DNA of 64,000 nt from Erythrobacter sp. EC-HK427 (GCF_902498745.1 NZ_LR701479.1:2132881-2196880), one strand, 5' to 3'. Counted from the stretch's first letter, positions 42,757 through 54,887 are shown. Program-made: numbers and translations. Notes: generated by a model from the letters alone, not told the origin.

Positions 42757-44457
42757 TCAGCCCGCCTCGCTTGATGTGACTTCGGGCGTGACATCAAAGG
42801 CCACGGTCATCCGGCGCCCCTGCGTAAACGGCCGTGTGCCGTGGTAGAGCGTGCTGGGAAACAGCGCCAGATGCGCTTCGCGCGGGGCGATGACGCGGTG
42901 CGGCCCGAGATCGCTCTGCATTTCGGGAGCGGGGCGGCCCAGCTCCAGCCAACCGGCCTGCGGATCACTCTCTCCGCTGGTATCGGGCAGCGCGCAATAG
43001 AGCGCAGAGGAGAGGATACCCTGCGGATGGATATGCGCCGCGTGATAATCCCCGCCGCCCGCAAGCCGCACTGACCACGACCCGCTGATGCGCCAGGGTG
43101 CATCGCGGAACCGCAGCAGCGGATGGGCGGGATCGGCAGGGGGCAGGTTCGCGCGGTAGTCCTCCAGCGTGGCGCGGATGGCATCGTGCAGAGCGGCGAG
43201 TTGCGCCTCCGTCCGGTCAAAGATCCGCCCGCGCGTTTGCGTGCCGCCGCGCAAGCTCTGGCCAAGCGGCATCGCGCTGCCATCGTGCAGCCGGTGGAGC
43301 ACATCGAGCACAGGCGGCAGAACACTGTCCGCATCGCGCAGCGGCAGCAGCTGGACAAGCCCGTCCTGCCCGTGCAGCCAATCGGCGCGCGGATCGCCGG
43401 TCAGCCGCCACAGGATGCCGCGAAAGGCCCAGACGCTGATGCCGAACGGCGCGTGCGCCATCGCGCGGTCGAGCGCTTGTCCGGCGCGGTCATAATCGCC
43501 GGTGCGGATGGCGTGGCGGGCCTCGTTGAGCCAGCGTTCCTCGGTATCGATGGCGATTTGCGCGAACAGCTTTTCGGCCAGAGCGTGATCGCCTGCATCG
43601 CCCGCATAAATGGCTTCGAGCAGGACAAACCGTTCGTTGTCGGGAAAGTCGCGGCGCGCCTGCGCGATCACGGCGGCGGCCTGTTCGCGGTGATCGAGAC
43701 CGTGCAATTGCGCCGCCCATTCGGTGCGGATCATCGGATCATCGGGCACGCGCTGCGCGGCATCGGCGTAATGCGCGGTGAAGTCCGCCTCGCCCGCCGC
43801 CAGCCGCAATTGGGCGAGGAATTTGAGCGCATCGTGCCACTGCGGAAGTTTTTCCACCAACGCCTCGGCAATCTCCCGCGCCTCGGCGGTGCGCCCTTCG
43901 ACTTCGAGCGCCTGCGCCTTGCCATACCACTGGAACGGATCGGTATTGTCGCGCAGCAGCGTGGCATCGAAGCGCGCCACCGCATCGGGTTCCCCACGTT
44001 CGAGCGCAACCGTGGCACGGCCTTGCAGCGCGCGCGGCCGCTGCGGCTCGATCCGCAGCGCGCGGTCATACCAATGCGCCGCCGCCGCCAGATCGCCCGC
44101 ACCGCGCTCGGCAAAAGCGCGGGTGGAGCAATAGGCGGCGCTGTCCTTGGCGGCGCTTTCCACCGCGCGCAGCGATCGGAGCGCCGCGCCAAACCTGCCC
44201 GCCGAACTCAGCGCAATCGCGCAGTCGATAGTGAACGCGGTGTTTTCCGGCGCCAGCGTGCTCGCCTTGCCGAACCAATCCGCCGCGCTGGCCGCATCGC
44301 CGCCGTCGAGGTGCCATTTTCCCAGCGCGTGATTGAGCCCGGCCTCGTTTGGATGCTCGGTAATTCCCTGCTCCAGCAGCGCCCGCGCGCCGTCACGATT
44401 TCCCGTCCGCAGTGCCCCCTGCGCGCGGATAAACCAGTTACGCGCTGCCGTTTTCAT
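42757..44457 (-). CDS. TPR protein with a C-terminal 2OG-Fe(II) oxygenase domain
   Basis: 566 residues. The first 340 are tetratricopeptide-like helical repeats (for example AALDGxxALARGxx patterns, AEAREIAEALVEKLPQWHDAL). The last part is a 2OG-FeII_Oxy_5-type domain: the metal motif lies in HAAHIHPQGILSSALYCALP near residue 475, and the distal His is in LFPSTLYHGTRPF. Such enzymes hydroxylate with 2-oxoglutarate, O2 and Fe(II). The TPRs probably hold the protein substrate. It overlaps the upstream oxygenase gene by 4 bases (ATGA). Confidence 0.86.
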   Translation of the reverse strand: MKTAARNWFIRAQGALRTGNRDGARALLEQGITEHPNEAGLNHALGKWHLDGGDAASAADWFGKASTLAPENTAFTIDCAIALSSAGRFGAALRSLRAVESAAKDSAAYCSTRAFAERGAGDLAAAAHWYDRALRIEPQRPRALQGRATVALERGEPDAVARFDATLLRDNTDPFQWYGKAQALEVEGRTAEAREIAEALVEKLPQWHDALKFLAQLRLAAGEADFTAHYADAAQRVPDDPMIRTEWAAQLHGLDHREQAAAVIAQARRDFPDNERFVLLEAIYAGDAGDHALAEKLFAQIAIDTEERWLNEARHAIRTGDYDRAGQALDRAMAHAPFGISVWAFRGILWRLTGDPRADWLHGQDGLVQLLPLRDADSVLPPVLDVLHRLHDGSAMPLGQSLRGGTQTRGRIFDRTEAQLAALHDAIRATLEDYRANLPPADPAHPLLRFRDAPWRISGSWSVRLAGGGDYHAAHIHPQGILSSALYCALPDTSGESDPQAGWLELGRPAPEMQSDLGPHRVIAPREAHLALFPSTLYHGTRPFTQGRRMTVAFDVTPEVTSSEAG

Positions 44458-45191
44458 CGATCACGCAGCCAGCCATTGATCGCATAGCGGCCCCTCGGCG
44501 CGAAGGGCGGGACGTAGCTCACAGCGTGATCCTGCGGCACGAGGAACATATTCAACGTGTTGAAACGCGGGCGGAACCCGGTCTCCACATTGCCGTGCTT
44601 GTCGTAGAACAGCAGATAGCCGCCCCAGTCGGGATGCCAGTCATCGATGGTGAGGTTGAGCACATAGGCGATGCGCCAGCCCTCGGCGACATGGCTGTCA
44701 TTGTGCCGGCCAAGGAAATGCTGCGCGGCATAGCAGGCGAAATGCGCATCAGCGCGCAGCAAATCGGGCAGGCCGGTGACTTCGCGCATAAAGCCCAGAA
44801 ACGGCTCTGCATTGAGATGTTCGAGCAGGATTTCGATGGTGCCTGTGGTGTCCCAGCCCTTCTGGATCGCTTCCACCAGCGAATAGCGCAGCGAGCGATA
44901 GGCGTAATCCCCGCGCGCCGCCGCGGCGTCGGTCGCCTTGGCCAGTTCCATCGCTTCCTGCGCCAGCACCGGATCGCGCAGATCGGCCGCGCTGAAGCCG
45001 CGCCCCTTGGCATTCGCGCCCGCCTGCATTCCCATGCCCCACGGCACCTGCGTGTGCATGATATCCCGCAGCTCTCGCGCGGTCTCCTCAGTCAACACAT
45101 CGCGGATTTGCAGCCGCTTGCGGACGGCAAACTCTGCCGCCAGTGCAGCGCGATCCAGCTGCGGGTTCAGTTCGAAAAGCGCTTTCGCCAT
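44454..45191 (-). CDS. 2OG-Fe(II) oxygenase (prolyl 4-hydroxylase-like)
   Basis: 245 residues from the ATG at 45191 (MAKALFELNPQLDRAALA); a longer frame upstream is unlikely. The metal triad is visible as His and Asp in FLGRHNDSHVAEGWRIAYVLNL (about 163 and 165) and a distal His in FLVPQDHAVSYVPPF, with the 2-oxoglutarate Arg in GRYAINGWLRDR. WHPDWGGYLLFYD is typical of the P4H/2OG_FeII_Oxy_3 family. First gene of the trio with the TPR-oxygenase and the methyltransferase. Confidence 0.88.
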   Translation of the reverse strand: MAKALFELNPQLDRAALAAEFAVRKRLQIRDVLTEETARELRDIMHTQVPWGMGMQAGANAKGRGFSAADLRDPVLAQEAMELAKATDAAAARGDYAYRSLRYSLVEAIQKGWDTTGTIEILLEHLNAEPFLGFMREVTGLPDLLRADAHFACYAAQHFLGRHNDSHVAEGWRIAYVLNLTIDDWHPDWGGYLLFYDKHGNVETGFRPRFNTLNMFLVPQDHAVSYVPPFAPRGRYAINGWLRDR

Positions 45192-45301
45192 AAGCGGCGC
45201 TATAGGAAAGCCTTGCCGCGCGCGCCAGCCCTGTGCGATTTGCGCCGCGCTGTGTCGCACTTCACTTGGCGTTCAGCCGATCGCTGGCTATAGGCGAGGG
45301 C

Positions 45302-46093
45302 ATGACGCTCAACACTTCCCTTCGCGGCGCGCTCGCTGCCGCCACCTGCGCACTTGCTTTGACCGGTTGCGGCGGCGGCCAATCGACCGAGAATGCCGAC
45401 CTTGCCTATGTCGCCCGCGATGTCGAATCGCTGTATATGGCGGCGCGCGAACGGCTCGATGCCGGCAATCTGACGCTGGCGGCGGCTTTGTTTGACGAGG
45501 TGGAGCGCCAGCACCCCTATTCGCCCTGGGCCCGCCGCGCGCAGCTGATGAGCGCGTTTTCCTATTACGCCGCGCGCGATTACAACGCCTCGATCAGCTC
45601 GGCGACGCGATTCCTCTCGATCCACCCAGGCAATGCCGACGCGCCCTATGCCTATTATCTGATCGCGCTGTGTTATTACGAGCAGATCAGCGATGTGGAG
45701 CGCGATCAGGCGATCACGCGGCAGGCCCTGCAGGCGTTGAACGAGGTTGTCCGCCGCTATCCCGAAAGCCCCTATGCCGCCGATGCGCGGATCAAGATCG
45801 ATCTGGTGAACGATCACTTGGCGGGCAAGGAAATGGAAATCGGGCGGTTTTACGAACGGACGGGCCAATGGCTCGCCGCGCAACTGCGCTTCCAGAACGT
45901 GATCGACGATTATCCCACCACCAGCCACGCGCCCGAGGCGCTGTTCCGTCTGGTGGAAACCAGCCTTGCCGTGGGCATTCCCGAAGAAGCGCAGCGTTAC
46001 GCGGCTGTGCTGGGGGCCAACTATCCGGGCAATGAATGGTACGAGCGTGCCTACGCACTTATGGAAGAGCACCAGCCGGAACGGCTGCGCTAA
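45302..46093 (+). CDS. bamD: Outer membrane protein assembly factor BamD
   Basis: 263 residues from ATG 45302 (MTLNTSLRGALAAATCALALTGC, lipobox Cys23), preferred over an ATG 69 bases upstream that lacks a signal. Five TPR-like repeats follow (ALFDEVERQHPYSPWARRAQLMSAFSYY, FLSIHPGNADAPYAYYLIALCYYEQI, DQAITRQALQALNEVVRRYPESPYAADARIKIDL, YERTGQWLAAQLRFQNVIDDYP), matching BamD length and order. An essential lipoprotein of the beta-barrel assembly machine on the periplasmic face of the outer membrane. Confidence 0.95.
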   Translation: MTLNTSLRGALAAATCALALTGCGGGQSTENADLAYVARDVESLYMAARERLDAGNLTLAAALFDEVERQHPYSPWARRAQLMSAFSYYAARDYNASISSATRFLSIHPGNADAPYAYYLIALCYYEQISDVERDQAITRQALQALNEVVRRYPESPYAADARIKIDLVNDHLAGKEMEIGRFYERTGQWLAAQLRFQNVIDDYPTTSHAPEALFRLVETSLAVGIPEEAQRYAAVLGANYPGNEWYERAYALMEEHQPERLR

Positions 46094-46101
46094 GCGGGAT
46101 T

Positions 46102-46419
46102 TCAGGCGAGCGCCGCCTGCGAACGGTTGGCGTCGAGCAATTGCGCCAGCTCGGGCAGATGCAGCGCCTCCGCAAAGCGCACATTGGCGCGGCCGCCGAA
46201 GGTTGAATGCACCAAGGCCGGCAATTTGCGCCCGCACGGGGTTTGCACCGTGATTGAGTCGCCCGCAGCATAGGTGCCCGGTTGCAGCTGGCTGATCCGC
46301 GCAGATTCCTGCGTCAGCTCGATCAGCAGACCGGCCATTGTCCCTTGAATTTCATGCTGAAGTTCAACCGGCGCGCTCATCGCATAGCGGCGCAAGGCTC
46401 CTGCGAGCGGTGTAGACAT
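46102..46419 (-). CDS. Conserved hypothetical protein, possible PilZ-like domain
   Basis: 105 residues from the ATG at 46419 (MSTPLAGALRRYAMSAPVE). The core (GTMAGLLIELTQESARISQLQPGTYAAGDSITVQTP, GRKLPALVHSTFGGRANVRFAEALHLPEL) has the strand order and the A-R-I-S-like turn of PilZ domains, but the canonical RxxxR/DxSxxG c-di-GMP residues are not clearly present. The assignment is weak. It is convergent with bamD, 8 bases apart. Confidence 0.55.
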   Translation of the reverse strand: MSTPLAGALRRYAMSAPVELQHEIQGTMAGLLIELTQESARISQLQPGTYAAGDSITVQTPCGRKLPALVHSTFGGRANVRFAEALHLPELAQLLDANRSQAALA

Positions 46420-46565
46420 TCGCGACCTCTTTTCGTCCCCGTCCCCCGGCTTCCTCACCGTGGTTATCCACAGGTTAACGCATCGCCCGATTCGAGTCGA
46501 ATCGCAATTGCGGGCGCTCGCGCGTTGCGCGGAGTGTGGCAGCGTCGTATTGACCCAAAGCCGCC

Positions 46566-48229
46566 ATGCTGACCTCGCTCTCCATCCGCAATATCGTGCT
46601 TATCGAAGCGCTCGATCTGTCCTTCGGGCAGGGGCTGGGCGTGCTGACGGGGGAGACGGGGGCGGGCAAGTCGATCCTGCTCGATGCGCTCGGCTTGGTG
46701 CTGGGCGCGCGCGCCGATAGCGGGCTAGTGCGCGCGGGCGAGGAGCAGGCGAGCGTGGCCGCGACTTTCGAATTTGCCGCCATGCCGGGCGGGATTGCCG
46801 AGGCGCTGGCCGAAGCCGAGGTCGATCTCGAACCGGGCGAACCGCTCATCATCCGCCGCCGGGTGAAGGCCGATGGCGGTTCCAAGGCGTTTGTGAACGA
46901 CCAGCCCGTCGGCGTCGCCTTGCTCCGGCAATTGGCGGGCGCGCTGGTGGAATTGCACGGCCAGCACGATGATCGTGGTCTGGTGAACCCCAAGGGCCAC
47001 CGCGACCTGCTCGACCGCTATGCGGCGGCGGATGTCGCGGCGGTGTCTTCCGCATGGCAGACGTGGCACGGCGCGCGGCGCGAGTTGGATGAAGTGCGCG
47101 CAGGCATTGCGCAGGCGAAGGCCGATCAGGATTTGCTGCTCGCGCATCTGGCCGAGCTATCCGCCATCGAACCGCAAGCGGGCGAGGAGGAGACGCTGGC
47201 GGGCGCGCGCAGCGATATGCAGAAGGGCGAGAAGCTGGCGGGCGATCTGGAGGAGCTGCGGCTCGTCTGGGACGGCTCCGACGCGCCATTGGCACGATTG
47301 CGCTCGGCGGCGCGCAAGCTAGACCGGATTGCACCCGAACATCCGCTGCTGGCCGAGGCATTGGCGGCGCTCGACCGCGCGGTGATCGAAGCGGGCGAGG
47401 CGGAGGAAAAGCTGGAAGCCGCGGCGGAGGCGCTGACGCATGACCCGCTCGAACTCGACCGCATCGAGACGCGATTGTTCGAACTGCGGGCCTTGGCGAG
47501 GAAGCATGGGTGCCAGGTCGATGATCTGCCCGAAGTGATGCGATCCTTGCGTGCCAAGCTCGACGCGATCGAACAGGGCGATGCCGATCTGGCGGATTTG
47601 GAGAAAGCGGCGGCGACGGCTGGCGCGGCCTATCGTAAGGCGGCAGAGGCCTTGCACGCCGCGCGCGTGAAAGCGGGCGCGCTGCTCGACAAGGCGGTGG
47701 CGGCGGAACTCGCACCGTTGAAGCTGGACGCGGCGCGGTTCCAGACATCGGTGAGTGTTTTGGACGAAGACCGGTGGGGGCCGAGCGGGATGGACGCGGT
47801 GGAATTCCTCATCGCGACCAATCCCGGCGCGGACTTCGCACCCTTGAACAAAATTGCCTCAGGCGGCGAACTCTCCCGCTTCATCCTCGCGCTGAAAGTG
47901 GCGCTGGCCGAACAGGGCGGGGCGGCAACGGTGATTTTCGACGAGATCGACCGCGGCGTGGGCGGCGCGGTGGCGAGTGCCATCGGTGAACGCTTGGCGC
48001 GGCTGGCGGATGGCGGGCAGTTGCTCGCCGTCACGCACTCGCCGCAAGTGGCTGCACGCGGGCGCACGCATTACCTGATCGCCAAGGCTTCGAGCGGGAC
48101 GGTGACGAAGACTTCGGTCGCAAGGCTGGATGCCGAAGGCAGGCAGGAAGAAATCGCGCGGATGCTGTCCGGTGCCGAAGTGACACCGGAAGCGCGTGCG
48201 CAAGCGGATCGGTTGCTGGAGGGGGTTTG

Positions 48230-48230
<1 letters not shown>
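46566..48230 (+). CDS. recN: DNA repair protein RecN
   Basis: 554 residues, SMC-like. N-terminal MLTSLSIRNIVLIEALDLSFGQGLGVLTGETGAGKSILLDAL (Walker A); a long charged coiled-coil region (about 155-365); the C-terminal ABC signature ASGGELSRFILALKVAL and Walker B TVIFDEIDRGVGGAVASAIGERL, then AVTHSPQVAARG. It gathers broken DNA ends for RecA-dependent repair. A small membrane gene overlaps its stop (TGATG), then ligA. Confidence 0.95.
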
Positions 48231-50664
<2,434 letters not shown>

Positions 50665-50757
50665 TTTTTTTCGCGGGTGCTGTCGAATTGACGCTTCCCG
50701 CAACGTCTCTCCTGTGAAACCACGCCAGAACGGTGCGGTCGAAGACGGAGAAACGTG

Positions 50758-51111
50758 ATGCAATATATGCTGATGATCCATGAGGATGAGAGCGCCTATG
50801 CCGGTGCCGGGGGCGAGGCGCTGATGGCCGAAACGATTGGCAAGCACATGGCCTTTGCCGAAAGCCTTGCCAAAGCCGGCATCGCCATGTCGGGCAACCG
50901 GCTGCATCCGGCGGGGACTGCAACCACGATCCGCTGGAACCACGGCGAACACGCGCTGCACGATGGCCCCTTTGCCGAAACGGTGGAGGAACTCGGCGGC
51001 TATTACATCATCAACGTCGCCGATCTCGACACAGCGATTGCGTGGGCGAAGCAAATCCCGATCCCCGGCAAGGGCGCGATTGAAGTGCGTCCGGTGTGGG
51101 ACATGGAATGA
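50758..51111 (+). CDS. YCII/DGPF-domain protein, partner of an ECF42 sigma factor
   Basis: 117 residues from ATG 50758 (GGAG seven bases upstream). MQYMLMIHEDESAYA, LHDGPFAETVEELGGYYIINVADLDTAIAWAKQIP and IEVRPVWDME are the YCII-related (DGPF) landmarks, including the DGPF tetrapeptide itself. Small dimeric alpha-beta barrel; function unknown. The stop overlaps the sigma gene ATG (ATGA), the standard ECF42 arrangement. Confidence 0.92.
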   Translation: MQYMLMIHEDESAYAGAGGEALMAETIGKHMAFAESLAKAGIAMSGNRLHPAGTATTIRWNHGEHALHDGPFAETVEELGGYYIINVADLDTAIAWAKQIPIPGKGAIEVRPVWDME

Positions 51112-52331
51112 GCGGAGCGCGGTCCCGCCTTGCGGACCGCATTGCCGGCGCGCGGCCGCGTGTCGTTGCGGCACTGGCTGCGCGCTGGCGCGATCTTGAT
51201 CTGGCGGAGGATGCCTTCGGCGCGGCGTGTGAGGCGCTGCTGTTGCACGGCGGCGAGGACGTTCGCGATCCCGCCGCCTGGCTGTATCGCGCGGCCCTGC
51301 GCAAGGCGATTGATGCCAAGCGCAAAGCGGGACGGGATGCGCGCATCGGAGAAGCGGCGATGACGATGGGCGACACGCATACGGTGCTGGCCATGCCCGA
51401 ACCGATCTCGGACGAGCGTTTGCGGCTGCTGTTCGTCTGCTGCCATCCGGCGCTGGCGCCTGACGCGCGCGTCGCCTTGGCGTTGCGAGTCGTCTGCGGT
51501 GTCAGCACGGAACATATCGCGCGCGCCTTTGCAGTGCCCGTTCCCACGATGCTGCAGCGCATTACCCGCGCCAAAGCCAAGATCGCCAAGGCGAAAATTC
51601 CCTTCGAACTGCCGCCACGCCGCGAATGGCCGGAGCGCGCCGCATCGGTGCTCGGCGCGCTCGAAGTCAGTTTTACGCAGGTTTACGAGGAGCATAGCGA
51701 GGCCGGACAAAGCGAAATTGCTGATGATGTTGTGCGGCTGGCGAAAATGCTGGTCGAGCTGCTGCCCGATCATGCCGAGGCCAAGGGCTTTGCCGCGCTA
51801 GTCCTGCTCGCAGGCTCCCGCCTCCGGGCGCGGCACGATGATGAAGGGGCGATGGTGCCGCTGTCGCAGCAGGATCCGGCGCTTTGGGATTCTGCGATGA
51901 TCGAGGAAGGGCGGGTGCTGCTGGATGAGGCCGCGGCGCTAGCGGATCCGGGGCCGTATCAATTGCTGGCGGCCATCCATCTCACCCATGCGCGGCGCTT
52001 GTATGATGGCACTGTCGATGCGCGGGCGGTCGCTACCCTCTATGCGGGGCTAACGGTGCTGCGCCCGGGGCCGATTGTGGCGATCAATCACGCGCTTGCC
52101 TTGGCCGAGCTGGAGGGGCCGGTGGCCGGTCTTGCGGCGTTGGACGCTGTTGGCGCCGACACGCTGGCAAACCATCGGCCGCTCTGCGTCGCGCGGGCGC
52201 GCTTGCTCGAACGTCTCGGACGCGAGCGCGAAGCGGCAGCAATGCTCGACCGGGCGCTGGCCACCGCGCCGCCCGCGGCCGAGCGGCTTTACCTTTTGAA
52301 GTGGTGTTCCCGCTTGGCTGCGCAGGGCTGA
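51108..52331 (+). CDS. ECF42-type RNA polymerase sigma factor with a TPR-like C-terminus
   Basis: 407 residues from ATG 51108. Region 2 (VVAALAARWRDLDLAEDAFGAACEALLLH) and region 4 (SDERLRLLFVCCHPALAPDARVALALRVVCGVSTEHIARAFAVPVPTMLQRI) form the sigma core; the C-terminal 200 residues are helical repeats characteristic of ECF42, thought to replace an anti-sigma factor. ECF42 genes sit next to DGPF genes that they activate, as here. No anti-sigma gene is adjacent. The signal is unknown. Confidence 0.9.
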   Translation: MSGARSRLADRIAGARPRVVAALAARWRDLDLAEDAFGAACEALLLHGGEDVRDPAAWLYRAALRKAIDAKRKAGRDARIGEAAMTMGDTHTVLAMPEPISDERLRLLFVCCHPALAPDARVALALRVVCGVSTEHIARAFAVPVPTMLQRITRAKAKIAKAKIPFELPPRREWPERAASVLGALEVSFTQVYEEHSEAGQSEIADDVVRLAKMLVELLPDHAEAKGFAALVLLAGSRLRARHDDEGAMVPLSQQDPALWDSAMIEEGRVLLDEAAALADPGPYQLLAAIHLTHARRLYDGTVDARAVATLYAGLTVLRPGPIVAINHALALAELEGPVAGLAALDAVGADTLANHRPLCVARARLLERLGREREAAAMLDRALATAPPAAERLYLLKWCSRLAAQG

Positions 52332-52347
52332 TCCACAAACCCGCCGC

Positions 52348-53037
52348 TTACTCGCCTTCGGGCACCGGAATCCACTTGGTCACGCCGCCCGCCAGCGGAG
52401 TCCAGAAACCCATCGGGATGCCCGCATCGGTTAGCCGTTCGCCCACCCATTCGTTGCAGGTGTTGCCCATCGAATATTCGCCCAAGGCTTCGTAATAGGC
52501 ATCATCGGCATAGGTGCCGGTGAGGATTTCGCGCTCGCCTGCGGCAATAACCGGCAGGTCTTCCTCGATACTGGCGACGAGCCGCGCATATTGGTCCTCG
52601 CTGATGCGCAGCGGGCGGTAATTGCTGCTGGGAGCAGGGCGCAAATAGCGGCTGACGCGGACCAGCGGGTCGCCGCCGACGGTGGCGATGCGCAGTGCGG
52701 TCGCCGCTTCCAGATCGCCCCAGGTCGGCACGTTCAGGAACACCTCGCGCTCGCCATAGCCGATGGCGATATGCGTGGGCGCTTCGCCGCCGGGCAGCGG
52801 GTGCGCGGCGCTGGGAAAGGTCTCGCGCCAGTCCTTCTGCGCGTTGACCACCGGCACCACGATGCCGGTATGCGTGCCATTGGTTTCGATGAGGATTTCC
52901 ACCCCGCTCGCGGGCTCTTCCCATCCGGCATTTTGCGGGATCGAACTGCCGACCAGCGCGGCGACAGGGTAACCGACCAGCACCATGGCGAGCATGGCGA
53001 CGATGCTGAGCGAGACATGGATGATGCGCTGCTTCAT
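52348..53037 (-). CDS. TIGR02117 family (DUF2459) exported protein
   Basis: 229 residues. An N-terminal membrane anchor (about 7-30) precedes an extracytoplasmic domain: ILIETNGTHTGIVVPVVN, HIAIGYGEREVFLNVPTWGDLEAATALRI and the late YSMGNTCNEWVGERLTDAGIP. The His after the first strand and the Cys/Asn near the end fit a cysteine-peptidase-like fold, but this is an inference; the family is uncharacterised. It lies 9 bases upstream of prmA on the same strand. Confidence 0.85.
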   Translation of the reverse strand: MKQRIIHVSLSIVAMLAMVLVGYPVAALVGSSIPQNAGWEEPASGVEILIETNGTHTGIVVPVVNAQKDWRETFPSAAHPLPGGEAPTHIAIGYGEREVFLNVPTWGDLEAATALRIATVGGDPLVRVSRYLRPAPSSNYRPLRISEDQYARLVASIEEDLPVIAAGEREILTGTYADDAYYEALGEYSMGNTCNEWVGERLTDAGIPMGFWTPLAGGVTKWIPVPEGE

Positions 53038-53046
53038 CGGGAGCCC

Positions 53047-53952
53047 TTATCCTGTGAACCGCGCCCGGAGCCAGAGGATGCTCCAGTCGCCGCCTGTCAG
53101 CCGCGCTTGCAGGCGGAACCCTGCGCGGCGGTAGGCGGCGCGCACTTGGGGTTCCTGCGTGGTGAGCAGGCCCGAAAGGAGGATGTTGCCGCGTGGGGTG
53201 ACGGCGCTGGCAAAATCCTGCGCCATTTCGATCAGCGGCCCGGCAAGGATATTGGCGATCAGCAGATCGAACGGCGCGGCGGCTTCGAGGTGCGGATCGT
53301 CCATCCCGTCTGCCACCACCATGCTGCACTGGCCGGGGCCGTTGCCGATGGCGACGCCGTTGCGCAGCGCATTGTCGATCACTGCGGGCTCGCACACCGG
53401 ATCAATGTCGCTCGCGGTGACGACCGCGCGCGGCCACAGATCGAGCGCCGCAAAAGCGAGCAGGCCGGTGCCCGTGCCGATATCGGCGATATGGCGCGGG
53501 ACGAGGCCTTGGGCGCGCATTGTGTCGAGCATGACGAGGCAACCGGCGGTTGTTTCATGGTGCCCAGTGCCGAAGGCCTGCGCGGCGGGGATGCAGAAAT
53601 TGGTGACGCCTGCATCGGGCGAGGGGGCGTGTTCGGGCGTGTGGACGAAGAAACGGCCCGCGCGGATCGGCTCGACCCCGCGCTGGCTTTCGCTCACCCA
53701 ATCGGTTTCGGGGAGCGCCTCGGCAGTGAGTTTGGGCGGATCATCGCCGAACAGCGCCGCCACCGCCTTGCGCTGCTTCGTCGTAGGCTTGGCGGCAAGA
53801 TAGGCGTCGAGCTGCCACACATCGGGCGCGTCGGGAGCCGTCTCGAACGCAGCGAGGGTGATCGCATCGTCCCAGTCAAACGCCTCGTCTCGCGCATCAA
53901 GCGCGGCTTCGATGCGGGCTTTGGAGGCGATGGCGGAGAGTTTGTGGTTCAC
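53047..53952 (-). CDS. prmA: Ribosomal protein L11 methyltransferase
   Basis: 301 residues. Trimethylates Lys and N-terminal residues of L11. The C-terminal SAM domain shows FCIPAAQAFGTGHHETTAGCLVML, HIADIGTGTGLLAFAALDLWP, ASDIDPVCEPAVIDNALRNG and FDLLIANILAGPLIEMA, the PrmA pattern. The N-terminal substrate domain is divergent. The start overlaps the upstream metallo-beta-lactamase stop by 4 bases. Confidence 0.92.
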   Translation of the reverse strand: MNHKLSAIASKARIEAALDARDEAFDWDDAITLAAFETAPDAPDVWQLDAYLAAKPTTKQRKAVAALFGDDPPKLTAEALPETDWVSESQRGVEPIRAGRFFVHTPEHAPSPDAGVTNFCIPAAQAFGTGHHETTAGCLVMLDTMRAQGLVPRHIADIGTGTGLLAFAALDLWPRAVVTASDIDPVCEPAVIDNALRNGVAIGNGPGQCSMVVADGMDDPHLEAAAPFDLLIANILAGPLIEMAQDFASAVTPRGNILLSGLLTTQEPQVRAAYRRAGFRLQARLTGGDWSILWLRARFTG

Positions 53953-54887
53953 TGCGCGGCCCCGGCTTCCTCGGCCAGCCGGCGCGAGAGGCGGGTGTCC
54001 ATCAGTTCGGCATATTCGGCGCAGTTCATGCCACTGGTCAGGTCGCCCGCAAGCAGCTTGTCACGCATCCCGCTGGAGGACGGGTGGGGGGTGAGCAGGA
54101 TATCGCAATCGAGCTCCATCAGCCGGGCAAGGCCATCACGGAACGCCTCGACATAATCGGGATGATCGGAGAAGCGGTAATCGTCCGAGGATATCGCGGA
54201 GAGGCTGTCGGCGTAGACGATGGTCAAGCATTCGCCTTCGTCATTGCAGCTTTCCCATTGCCAAGTCAAAGCGCCGGGCGTGTGGCCGGGTGTTACGATC
54301 GGATTAAATGAAATGCTGGTCCCAGATGGCACTTCGGTAACAGTAACCGGCCCTTCGCCAGCTGTCCCTTGCACTCGCTGCGCCGACGCCATTGGCTGGT
54401 GGATTCCATGTTGCGGGTCGTCTTCCGATGAGAAACCGGTTGTGAGAACTTCGACCGCAGGATGGCCAGTTACCACATATTGGACGAACCCCTCGGCCTG
54501 CATCGATGCGAGGCCGCCGACATGATCGAAATGCTCATGGCTCACTAGAATCGCTTCAATTCTGCTAGGGCGAAAACCGAGTGCCCGAATATTTGCGATA
54601 ACCGACGCGGAACTCTCTGCCGTTCCTGTGTCAAGCAGCACCAATTGGTCGCCGTTCGCGACAAGCAGGACAGCAATTCCGCAGGTGCCTACATAATAGG
54701 TGTTGCCATGCACACGGAACGGCGGCCCCGGCTTGTCCCACTCGCCCCAGTCTTCGCAGGCCTCTGTCCATGTCGCGAAGGGATCGGGATCGGGCTGGGG
54801 TGCAGGGGTTTGCGCGGCAACGCAGGATGAGAGGAAAAGCGGCGCGAGGGCGGCCAGCAAGTATTTAACGGACAAAGCTCGCTCCAT
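53949..54887 (-). CDS. Metallo-beta-lactamase fold lipoprotein, subclass B3-like
   Basis: 312 residues from the ATG at 54887. Lipobox LSSC gives Cys22. All zinc ligands of subclass B3 are present: His117, His119, Asp121 and His122 in SHEHFDHVGG, His202 in TPGHTPGALTWQW and His268 in LLTPHPSSSGM. B3 enzymes hydrolyse beta-lactams including carbapenems; many environmental homologues have other or weak activity, so resistance is only a possibility. Bases about 54240-54660 are visibly more AT-rich than the flanks. Its 5' end overlaps the SDR gene by 23 bases. Confidence 0.86.
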   Translation of the reverse strand: MERALSVKYLLAALAPLFLSSCVAAQTPAPQPDPDPFATWTEACEDWGEWDKPGPPFRVHGNTYYVGTCGIAVLLVANGDQLVLLDTGTAESSASVIANIRALGFRPSRIEAILVSHEHFDHVGGLASMQAEGFVQYVVTGHPAVEVLTTGFSSEDDPQHGIHQPMASAQRVQGTAGEGPVTVTEVPSGTSISFNPIVTPGHTPGALTWQWESCNDEGECLTIVYADSLSAISSDDYRFSDHPDYVEAFRDGLARLMELDCDILLTPHPSSSGMRDKLLAGDLTSGMNCAEYAELMDTRLSRRLAEEAGAAQ

